NCBI GenBank assembly: GCA_025355325.1
Contig: JANXZX010000056.1
Span: 1 to 64,000, forward strand
Direction: 5' to 3'
DNA from: Geobacteraceae bacterium
GTDB lineage: Bacteria > Desulfobacterota > Desulfuromonadia > Geobacterales > Pseudopelobacteraceae
Length of the DNA: 64,000 nt
Made by a program: the position numbers and the translations under genes. The notes beneath the pieces were generated by a model. That model had not been told where the DNA came from, ran no database searches, and worked only from the letters and a program-made list of their open reading frames with translations. How positions within the stretch are numbered: the first letter of the stretch is position 1; the number at the start of each line of letters is the position of its first letter. Shown here piece after piece: positions 9,919 to 17,746 of the stretch.

Positions 9919-11559
9919 TCATGAAAACAGCTCTGGTTTCCGGTAATGCATCCCCGCCATTTGAGCATCAGCACAATAGAGTTCTTCCTCTCCGAAGTTT
10001 CCACTTTCAAATCTGCGCCAAGCTTCCTCTGCAATCGGAACCAGCACAACGGGCCATCCACTGGTTTTATAGTAAGGTGTCAGCAATCGAGGTTCTATAC
10101 GACTGACTGTTGGGATGTCCTCTGTTTCGCAAGAAATGCTTCCTCGCTCAAGAGCCCCATCCGGATGCAAACCTGAATAGAGGAAAAGTACAGAAGTCCA
10201 ACCTCTAAAGAAATCATCCTTGCTTACACGTCTGTAAGCGCGAGAGTCCAGGTCAAGCAAAGGAACGAGCCATTGCAAAGCCTCATTTTCGTCTTTCGGG
10301 ATATCCTTAAAACAGTTTTGGTTTATCTCATCACTCATGAAATTCTCCTTTTCAAGAAATGAAATCACAGCACGTCCTACAGCCTCCGATATCAACGGCG
10401 GCACAGCATTTCCGATCATTCGAAACGAGTGGGTACGGGCATCAGGAAACCTGAACCAATCCGGAAAACTTTGAATTCTGGCCGCCTCGCGCGGTGTGAG
10501 TGAGCGGTTTTGAGTTGGATGGATAAACATCAAACCGTCCTTGCTCAGGTGCGCCACAATAGTTGAACAGGCACCAGACCGGCTTTGACGTGTATACCGA
10601 TCCTTGAAGCTGGACTTGTCGTACGGAAACTCGAATTCAACGCCATTTCGCATTGCTACTGCTGAACTTTCCCCCTCATTAATCAGTGCAAAATCCCGCA
10701 GATCACGGTCGCTGTGCGGGCGGGCAACATGGTTTGTCAGCTTTTTCGCAAGGTCAATCTCCAGTACCTCAAACAGGTACTTGTATGCAGGGTCACCATT
10801 ATGCTCCAAGTGTTTAACCATGCGACTGAAGTCATAAGCGCACTCATTTTCTCCTTCCCCAGCTCTAAGCGGAGGAAGATCACCGATTGCAGCGCCCAAC
10901 AACGTTCGTGGAAGCGCACAAGGCGAAGGCCTCAGGTTAGGCGAAAAATAACCAGGAATATCCGCCCTGGTACCAATAATGAGTTGCCGACGTCGTTTTT
11001 GTGGCACTCCAAGTTCCCAAGCATCTTCCACCTGTCCATGTACCCGGTAACCAAGGGCGCGCGCTTCTGACTGCACACGGGTAAAGTATTCCCCACCCGC
11101 AGCGGTCTTAATTCCGAGAACATTTTCCATTACAAAGACTTTGGGCCTGAAGAAAGCGACATATTTCAAAAGCACCAGATACAGGTGGCGTCGTGGGTCA
11201 TCGTTGAGACGTTCGCCATGATTGGCGCCACCAACTTTTCGAGCGGTTGAGAACCCCTGACAGGGAGGTCCTCCCACGATAACATCAACATGATTTACAC
11301 CAATCAGCTCCGATAACTCGTCAGGGCCAAAGGCTGTCAGATCGCGGTGCAGGACATGCTTGATATGAGAAAGATTGGCTTGCAGGGTAGCAACCGCCTC
11401 GACATTGAAATCAATCGCAGCCAGACATTTGAATCCGGCGCGCTCCATTCCGAGCGTAAAGCCCCCACAACCACAGAACAGATCTATGAAATTCAACGAA
11501 TCAGCAGATTGGTTGTTATCTGGTTTTGATATTATTTTGTTCGGCAGGAAACTACCCAT
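9919..11559 (-). CDS. DNA (cytosine-5) methyltransferase with about 140-aa C-terminal extension
   Basis: 546 aa; FIDLFCGCGGFTLGMERAGF (motif I), GGPPCQGFS (IV), MENVLGI (VI), MIGNAVPPLISEAVGRAV (X). Confidence 0.93.
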   Translation of the reverse strand: MGSFLPNKIISKPDNNQSADSLNFIDLFCGCGGFTLGMERAGFKCLAAIDFNVEAVATLQANLSHIKHVLHRDLTAFGPDELSELIGVNHVDVIVGGPPCQGFSTARKVGGANHGERLNDDPRRHLYLVLLKYVAFFRPKVFVMENVLGIKTAAGGEYFTRVQSEARALGYRVHGQVEDAWELGVPQKRRRQLIIGTRADIPGYFSPNLRPSPCALPRTLLGAAIGDLPPLRAGEGENECAYDFSRMVKHLEHNGDPAYKYLFEVLEIDLAKKLTNHVARPHSDRDLRDFALINEGESSAVAMRNGVEFEFPYDKSSFKDRYTRQSRSGACSTIVAHLSKDGLMFIHPTQNRSLTPREAARIQSFPDWFRFPDARTHSFRMIGNAVPPLISEAVGRAVISFLEKENFMSDEINQNCFKDIPKDENEALQWLVPLLDLDSRAYRRVSKDDFFRGWTSVLFLYSGLHPDGALERGSISCETEDIPTVSRIEPRLLTPYYKTSGWPVVLVPIAEEAWRRFESGNFGEEELYCADAQMAGMHYRKPELFS

Positions 11560-11661
11560 ACCAACCTCACATTTATCTTATTCGTAGCATACACCATAGA
11601 TACGACAGATTACGTCATTTGAAAACGGGGATATATTTTGCACTCCGGAAAGCTTTTATCC

Positions 11662-11812
11662 CTATCCTTCAATGCTTTGACTAAATCCACTGCCGCACAA
11701 CTTCAGCACATGATTCATCTTTGATACTCTAACCAGCATCTCCCAATACCCGCCCTTATCTGGGCCGACACGACGAAGCACGCCATCCAGCTTCATCTTC
11801 GGAATTCCGGGG
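11662..11812 (-). pseudogene. 3'-terminal remnant of a second AlbA/Schlafen-type gene
   Basis: Reverse-strand translation ...KLDGVLRRVGPDKGGYWEMLVRVSK... resembles the C-terminus SKLVKSGRLRFVGPRKSGYWEIAS of the intact 11938-13293 gene; no long ORF around it. Confidence 0.6.
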
Positions 11813-11937
11813 ACATCTTACTTAATTCTGATCTTCCAAGCTCACTCAACCGACATCCGTTTCGGGAGCTGAGCCGTAGCCAAACAGACTGCCCACACGC
11901 GTTACTTCAACACCTGGCACGTGGCCACACAAGCTTT

Positions 11938-13293
11938 CTAACTGGCAATCTCCCAATACCCACTTTTTCTGGGACCAACAAACCGCAATCTGCCCGACTT
12001 CACAAGTTTTGAACATGCACGCTCAACGGCACTGAGCGATTTTCCAATCAGCGGAGCAATGTCTGCCAGAGATTGATGCGGATCGTCTGCAAGCTGCGCG
12101 AGTATCAGATCCGGCGTTTTCACCAGCGTTTTTACCGGCGTTTTCACCGGCGTTTTCACCGAACTCTCACCGACAACATCCGGCTTCGTCAGCTCGTAAC
12201 TGTTCCGTTTGAACGTGGCAATAAAATGGGTACCAAGCTCCTCGAATTCGGTTTGTGGCTCACGCTCCAAAATCATCTTGATGCCACGCCCCCACTTTTC
12301 AATGAAGTGTATCCGATGAAGCAGTTCGGCAAGGCGTTCGTTGCGCCTTTCGGAAAGCATTTTGTGTCGAATGTCGGCAACTGTCAGGCTAGCGTAGAGC
12401 AGACCGGGACTTCTGATTTCCACTCGATCCTTAAAAATGGCAATATTGACCGAATCGTACTCCCGGTAATCCCGATGACAGAAGGCATTGATAATCGCCT
12501 CGCGGAATGCCTCGCGGTCGATTTCAGGAACATCCACCCGAAATAGCCCGTCAAGTCGCATACCGATATTGATATGCTCCAGAATGTACTCTTCTGCTTT
12601 TTTGATCAGGTAAAAGACATCACCATAGAAATCCTGCATGGTGATGGTGACAGTCGTGTCCAGTGTACCAAAGACAGCACAGCGCAGGCGGGCGTTGGGA
12701 AAGAACTTCTCCGGTTTGCGGGCAAAGCAGAGCACGGCGGCATTCAGTAGCTTGCCGTCTTGCACCAGATTCAGCTTTTCGAGGGAATTTTGGATCGTGT
12801 CGAACTTGAGACCGCTGAGCTTCAGAAACGATTTAAATTTGCCAGGGCCGATATCGTCAATCACAGCTTTGGCGCAAACTTCCGTGTCCCAGCGGAGACG
12901 GTCGCGGTTCTTCTCCAGGATCAGCTTTTCAAGTTCCTTGGCACTTAACTTGCGATCTTCATCACCAACTCGGATATATGCGCGTCCATAGGCGTAATAA
13001 GGATGTTCACTGCCTTCGACCTGCGCCTTGATACACTGTTTACCATCAACATATACCTGCTCAACTACGGGGTAGACCTTGGGCTCAACATGTTCTGAAA
13101 TGGCCTTGGAGACATCCCGCATTGTTTTGTCTGAAACCTGCTGGCCGACAACCGCACCATCATTCTTAACGCCAAACCAGACCTCACCACGCTGATGCTT
13201 GTTCAGCATCGCGACAATAGAGATCACCGCCTCTTTCAGTTCGGAGGTAGATTTCTTCAGTTCAAAGGTTTCATTTTCTTGAAATTTAGTCAT
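11938..13293 (-). CDS. AlbA_2/Schlafen-type putative DNA-binding regulator with winged-helix C-terminus
   Basis: 451 aa; ENETFELKKSTSELKEAVISIVAMLNKHQRGEVWFGVKNDGAVVGQ; FREAIINAFCHRDY; VKTP linker. Confidence 0.85.
   Translation of the reverse strand: MTKFQENETFELKKSTSELKEAVISIVAMLNKHQRGEVWFGVKNDGAVVGQQVSDKTMRDVSKAISEHVEPKVYPVVEQVYVDGKQCIKAQVEGSEHPYYAYGRAYIRVGDEDRKLSAKELEKLILEKNRDRLRWDTEVCAKAVIDDIGPGKFKSFLKLSGLKFDTIQNSLEKLNLVQDGKLLNAAVLCFARKPEKFFPNARLRCAVFGTLDTTVTITMQDFYGDVFYLIKKAEEYILEHINIGMRLDGLFRVDVPEIDREAFREAIINAFCHRDYREYDSVNIAIFKDRVEIRSPGLLYASLTVADIRHKMLSERRNERLAELLHRIHFIEKWGRGIKMILEREPQTEFEELGTHFIATFKRNSYELTKPDVVGESSVKTPVKTPVKTLVKTPDLILAQLADDPHQSLADIAPLIGKSLSAVERACSKLVKSGRLRFVGPRKSGYWEIAS
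12111..12158 (+). repeat. 12-bp tandem repeat x4 inside the AlbA-type gene (encodes VKTP on the minus strand)
   Basis: ccggcgttttca / ccagcgttttta / ccggcgttttca / ccggcgttttca. Confidence 0.9.
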
Positions 13294-13766
13294 TATTTTT
13301 CACGGGTTAACTGGATTCAAAAACTGCATATTCATATCAGGATTTATGGTAAATAGCCACCGCAAACCCTCTTCATTAGAGCGGTTCTGCGGATTATCCG
13401 CCGACGAATACACCTAGTGCTCACAGGAGTTGTCATCGTGCTCGGCGCATAAGCTTCAATTGGAGGCTTGATTGGATTCGACCCCGGAACATCTGGGGCA
13501 TCGGCGGATATTATCGAGGTCGTTATCGGAATCGAGATATGCGCGGTTGTTTAATATTAAGTGCTGAGGGAGGCTCCGCTCTTTTTGGTGGAGGTGGTGA
13601 AGATCGATATTCGCTGAATTGACTTTTAAATGCTCTGTTAAACCGTTAAAATATTGGATACTATTGCACGGTAAATGAGAAAGTTTTTTGAGCGTGCTTC
13701 GAAGTTTGACCGGTAAGAATTAGATTAAATGAGCATCAGCGGTGTTTTTAGTACGGAGGTTACACA

Positions 13767-13961
13767 ATGGCGACACTATATGCAGAAGTACCACAACAAC
13801 TTTTGCAGCAGGCTCAGAATATGGTTGATCGTGGTTGGGTAAGCAACCTTGATGCACTGGTCTCGGAGTCTCTGCAACGGTACCTCGAATCACATCAAGA
13901 AACTCCGACTGAACAATTTATCCGGGAAGATGTCGAATGGGGCTTGTGTGGTCATGATTGA
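13767..13961 (+). CDS. Ribbon-helix-helix/antitoxin-like small protein, apparently without a partner
   Basis: 64 aa; MATLYAEVPQQLLQQAQNMVDRGWVSNLDALVSESLQRYLESH; preceded by ggaggt. Confidence 0.6.
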   Translation: MATLYAEVPQQLLQQAQNMVDRGWVSNLDALVSESLQRYLESHQETPTEQFIREDVEWGLCGHD

Positions 13962-14055
13962 TCAACTACAGACTGTATAATGCACCTCACACATATAAAT
14001 ACTGCCGAACATGATAATATTTGACACGTGTTAACCTGGATGTTAACATCGCAAC

Positions 14056-14406
14056 ATGATACGTAACGTTAAATTCTATAAAGCATCAGACGGGAATTGT
14101 CCTGTACAAGAGTTCATTGAGAGTCTTTCCGGCAAGGCTGCTCAAAAAGTTACTTGAACGCTGGCATTACTGGAAGAACTAGAAATATTACCTTCCACCT
14201 ATTTCAAAAAGCTTGTCAACACAGATGGAATCTGGGAAGTAAGGGTTGCCCTGGGATCAAACATTTATCGTATCTTCTGTTTCTTTGCTGGCAATTCGGT
14301 TGTGATCCTAACTCATGGCTTGGTGAAGAAAACCCAGAAAACACCACCCGGCGAAATTGAACGGGCTGAAGCGTACAAACAAGAGTATTTGTTACGGAGG
14401 AAATGA
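14056..14406 (+). pseudogene. HigB/RelE-type toxin (phage Gp49-like) interrupted by one in-frame TGA
   Basis: MIRNVKFYKASDGNCPVQEFIESLSGKAAQKVT[TGA 14155-14157]TLALLEELEILPSTYFKKLVNTDGIWEVRVALGSNIYRIFCFFAGNSVVILTHGLVKKTQKTPPGEIERAEAYKQEYLLRRK*. Confidence 0.85.
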
Positions 14407-14684
14407 GCATGAGCGATATAAGAGTATATATTGATGGCAGGAAAAAACGTGATCCTGAGTTTGCCGAAAACTACGAGAAAGGTTTTCATGATTTCAAGCT
14501 TGGTGTAATGCTTCGTCAGGCTCGTGAAGATGCTGGCCTTACTCAGGAGGAACTTGCCGTTAGAATCAGCACCAAAAAAACTGCTATTTCAAGAATTGAG
14601 AATCATGCGGAGGATATGAAGCTTTCTACCCTTGAAAAGTTTGCCAATGCTCTTGGGAAACAGCTGACCATTTCTGTCGCCTGA
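14403..14684 (+). CDS. HigA-type XRE antitoxin
   Basis: 93 aa; MLRQAREDAGLTQEELAVRISTKKTAISRIENH; ATGA overlap with the upstream toxin frame. Confidence 0.9.
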   Translation: MSMSDIRVYIDGRKKRDPEFAENYEKGFHDFKLGVMLRQAREDAGLTQEELAVRISTKKTAISRIENHAEDMKLSTLEKFANALGKQLTISVA

Positions 14685-14814
14685 TCCTTTCTGTCACGAA
14701 AAGCGTTTTGTGACATCTCTGTTTATACTCTGGAAACATAAATCAAAAACAAACAGCGAAAACCGGTGTTGAGGGACTACTCTTTCCTATTGACTACTGG
14801 CGGACATATCAGAG

Positions 14815-14981
14815 TTATATGTCCTTACGGAAATATTTATTGACAAATAACCTGCCAATAGTAAATTATGTCCGTACGGTAATTTTATAAATGTGCAACA
14901 CTTGATCAACAATTATATGTCCGTACGGATATTTTTAATGGATGTAACGCTTAATTAATCATTATATGTTCGTACGGATAT
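14815..14981. promoter_or_regulatory. Four palindromic operator-like boxes upstream of hipBA
   Basis: Cores tccttacgga 14822-14831, tccgtacggt 14871-14880, tccgtacgga 14920-14929, ttcgtacgga 14969-14978; each in a ttatatgtccgtacggatat context. Confidence 0.85.
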
Positions 14982-14990
14982 GGGGTGTGT

Positions 14991-15254
14991 ATGAAAACCA
15001 TGATCGATTCCATAACTGCATACGGCAAGGTAACAACGGCCGAAGACATTGGTCGTATCATACGCACAAAGCGAAAAGAAACCGGTGCCCGCCAGGACAT
15101 GGCGGCAGGCATGTCAGAGGTCGGAACAAAGTTTCTTTCACAGCTTGAGAACGGCAAAGAGACGGCCGAACTGGGCAAGACCCTTCGTGTGCTCCGGAAG
15201 CTGGGGCTGAATGTCTACATCTATCCACGCTCGGCAGACCCGATAAAAAACTGA
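14991..15254 (+). CDS. hipB: HipB-like XRE antitoxin
   Basis: AEDIGRIIRTKRKETGARQDMAAGMSEVGTKFLSQLENGKETAELGKTLRVLRKLGLNVYI; directly upstream of hipA. Confidence 0.88.
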   Translation: MKTMIDSITAYGKVTTAEDIGRIIRTKRKETGARQDMAAGMSEVGTKFLSQLENGKETAELGKTLRVLRKLGLNVYIYPRSADPIKN

Positions 15255-15258
15255 AACG

Positions 15259-16503
15259 ATGACAAATCAACTCACGGTGTATCTCAACAACATCAAAGCG
15301 GGCATACTTGCGCGAGAGGGCCGACAGTTGACGTTCTCATACAGCGCCGACTATCTCACTTTACCCGGCGCTTCGCCGATATCCCGGCTATTACCGCTTG
15401 CTTCAACAGCTTACGGGGACGAGGCAGCCAGAGTTTTTTTTTCCAATCTTCTGCCTGAAGGTGCCGTACTGACCCAGATAGCCCACCAAGTTGGCATATC
15501 AAAGGAGAATGTATTCGGACTTCTGGAAGCTATCGGCGGCGACTGTGCTGGCGCCATCTCGGTAAGTGCCTTCAATCGCCTGCCTGGGTCTACCGGTGGA
15601 TATAGACTCATTGCCGAACAAGAGCTATCTGATGAGCTGGACAAATTGCCGAGCCATCCATTCCTGGCTGGCGAGGAAGGGGTCAGGCTTTCGCTTGCCG
15701 GGGCCCAGAACAAACTGCCGGTCTATTTCGATGGAAGCAACTACTACATTCCGGAAGGAGCCAGTCCCTCCTCTCACATATTAAAGACCGCCATAGCGCA
15801 GCTAGACAATACTGTCATCAACGAAACATTCAGCATGACGCTTGCCGCCCGGATCGGCTTGCCGGTTCCTGTTTCACAAGTCGTCACCATTGGAGGCAAA
15901 CAGGTCTACATGGTCGAGCGATATGACCGCAAACAGTCTGCCTCCGGCGACATCGTCCGCCTGCATCAAGAGGATTTCTGCCAAGCGCTCGGCATCCCAC
16001 CGGAGTTAAAATATGAAAAGGAGGGTGGCCCGGGGTTCAGCGACTGCTTCCAGTTGGTTGATAAATGGAGCGACGAACCGCTGCTTGATGCCAGCAATCT
16101 GCTCAACTGGGCCATCTTCAACTTCATCATCGGCAATGCCGACGCACATGGCAAAAACCTGTCGATTCTTTACAATGGGGGGCTGGTCAGGGTGGCACCG
16201 TTTTACGACCTCCTCTGCACAGCAGTCTACAGGCGTCTGAACAACAAGTTTGCCATGAAGATGGGGGGGCAGAGCGATGCACGCTATCTCCCTCCAGATA
16301 CTCTAGGCAAATTTGCGGTTGAAATCGGGATAGACAAACGTACAGTACGAGCAGCATTTATCGGGCTGATGGATAATATAGAGATCAAATCGCTGCAGCT
16401 GCTCGATGAGTATCGAGATCGGTTTGGGGCACTGGCAGTCCTTGGTGACGTTGCCAACGTAATCAGTTACCGCATTGTCAAAGGCAGGGCACTGGTTAAA
16501 TAA
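15259..16503 (+). CDS. hipA: HipA-type serine/threonine kinase toxin
   Basis: 414 aa; GGDCAGAISV, RLSLAGAQNKLPV, VERYDR, HQEDFCQALG, NADAHGKNLSILY. Confidence 0.95.
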   Translation: MTNQLTVYLNNIKAGILAREGRQLTFSYSADYLTLPGASPISRLLPLASTAYGDEAARVFFSNLLPEGAVLTQIAHQVGISKENVFGLLEAIGGDCAGAISVSAFNRLPGSTGGYRLIAEQELSDELDKLPSHPFLAGEEGVRLSLAGAQNKLPVYFDGSNYYIPEGASPSSHILKTAIAQLDNTVINETFSMTLAARIGLPVPVSQVVTIGGKQVYMVERYDRKQSASGDIVRLHQEDFCQALGIPPELKYEKEGGPGFSDCFQLVDKWSDEPLLDASNLLNWAIFNFIIGNADAHGKNLSILYNGGLVRVAPFYDLLCTAVYRRLNNKFAMKMGGQSDARYLPPDTLGKFAVEIGIDKRTVRAAFIGLMDNIEIKSLQLLDEYRDRFGALAVLGDVANVISYRIVKGRALVK

Positions 16504-16588
16504 CACTTTGAAGCGAAGTGACTACACCAGTCACAACGCAGACTACTCAAAATGCTGAAATATAATAATAATTTCAATCGAACCAATA

Positions 16589-16633
16589 ATTGAAAATCCT
16601 CGTGTCGGCGGTTCGATTCCGTCCCTGGCACCA
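16589..16633 (+). repeat. att site copy 2: tRNA-Phe 3' half
   Basis: attgaaaatcctcgtgtcggcggttcgattccgtccctggcacca; matches copy 1 except one G missing in the acceptor strand. Confidence 0.9.
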
Positions 16634-16636
16634 CTT

Positions 16637-16678
16637 AAAAAACAAAGCACCTGCGAGAAATCGTAGGTGCTTTGTTTT
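16637..16678 (+). terminator. Rho-independent terminator after att copy 2
   Basis: aaaaacaaagcacctgcga gaaa tcgtaggtgctttgtttt hairpin. Confidence 0.75.
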
Positions 16679-16751
16679 CGCTGACGCAGGTTTCTTGATC
16701 ACACATATCCCCACAGAGAGCCGATCTGGCTATTCCGGAGCAATTAACAAG

Positions 16752-16967
16752 TTATATTCCGCTAAAGCACTTTGCAGTTTTAAGAGTATCCGGAAGAAGG
16801 TCACGAGGAACTTTGCTCATCCCTTCAGAAACGGCAATTTTGTAGCGAGCACAAGTTGTGAAGTGCCCCTCACAGTACGTGCTGCATAGGAATTCTTTAG
16901 TGTGTGGGTTGTCTCGGAACTCTTCTTTAAAGAAAGCGCAGGTGTCAACGAATTCGCAGCTAGCCAT
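16752..16967 (-). CDS. Small Cys-rich conserved hypothetical protein
   Basis: MASCEFVDTCAFFKEEFRDNPHTKEFLCSTYCEGHFTTCARYKIAVSEGMSKVPRDLLPD; regularly placed Cys residues. Confidence 0.65.
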   Translation of the reverse strand: MASCEFVDTCAFFKEEFRDNPHTKEFLCSTYCEGHFTTCARYKIAVSEGMSKVPRDLLPDTLKTAKCFSGI

Positions 16968-17173
16968 GATGCCCTCCATGTCCAAGAGATAGTATCTGAA
17001 TATAACCTACCATAAATCACAAGACAGTCAACGTAACCAAGCCAACCATATAACCACTGCCGTCAACACCGCTAATAATGATTTAGTGTGTGAAAAATAT
17101 AATAATAAACTGATCAAGAAATTAAGAAGTAACCCGATAAGATCAAATAGAGTTATATAAAACGGAGGCTGAC

Positions 17174-17566
17174 ATGTCAGTTGATTTGATATCGGGAAGC
17201 GTCTCTGCGTTGAAGCCTGAGGCTTTAAGCGTCGGTTCTACACCGGATATGCTTGTAGCGGCGGCTAGTCCGCTGGCAAAAGACCAGATGCCTGGCAAAG
17301 TTGAGTTGTCAATGGTTGCAGATCTGCAAGCTAACGATAAAGTGTCTATTGATAACAAGCCATTGACTGTTGCAAAAGCCGAAAACAACAGTAAGCCGGC
17401 GGGGGTGGTCAGCCACGTTGTTGAGTCTTACAATTTGAAAGGCGAGCCCCGTACCAAATTTTTGGATAGCCGTAACAATGTTGTGTATCAAGTGCCTTCT
17501 GAGATGATGGCAAAAATACAAGATCTCATGATGGCATCAAATACATCCGCTGACCTCAAGGCTTAA
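17174..17566 (+). CDS. FlaG-like hypothetical protein
   Basis: 130 aa; C-terminal VVESYNLKGEPRTKFLDSRNNVVYQVPSEMMAKIQDLM resembles the FlaG core (D-x-x-x-x-VVxQxPxE). Confidence 0.5.
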   Translation: MSVDLISGSVSALKPEALSVGSTPDMLVAAASPLAKDQMPGKVELSMVADLQANDKVSIDNKPLTVAKAENNSKPAGVVSHVVESYNLKGEPRTKFLDSRNNVVYQVPSEMMAKIQDLMMASNTSADLKA

Positions 17567-17607
17567 TACTATCTGACCGCTAATATAAAATGATTCATGT
17601 GTGCTTT

Positions 17608-17645
17608 AAAGGGTACGGGGCTATAAGCCCTGTACCCTTTTTTCT
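17608..17645 (+). terminator. Rho-independent terminator
   Basis: aaagggtacggggct ata agccctgtaccctttttt. Confidence 0.85.
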
Positions 17646-17705
17646 TCAGCAATATCAATCCAGGTTGGTACGTTTTTTTCAAAAGAGGTAGTGTTGTCAA
17701 AGATG

Positions 17706-17745
17706 ACTGAAAATCCACAAGTCAGCGGTTTGATTCCGTTCCTGA
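17706..17745 (+). repeat. Degenerate third copy of the tRNA-Phe 3' half
   Basis: actgaaaatccacaagtcagcggtttgattccgttcctg aligns with attgaaaatcctcgtgtcggcggttcgattccgtccctg with scattered mismatches. Confidence 0.6.
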
Positions 17746-17746
17746 T

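Noticed and set aside
13300-13750. Long intergenic region possibly holding a degraded ORF
   Set aside because: Short open stretch on the minus strand but no recognisable motif; cannot support a call.
14697-14735. gtcacgaaaagcgttttgtgac hairpin after higA as a terminator
   Set aside because: Stem is imperfect and no T tract follows.
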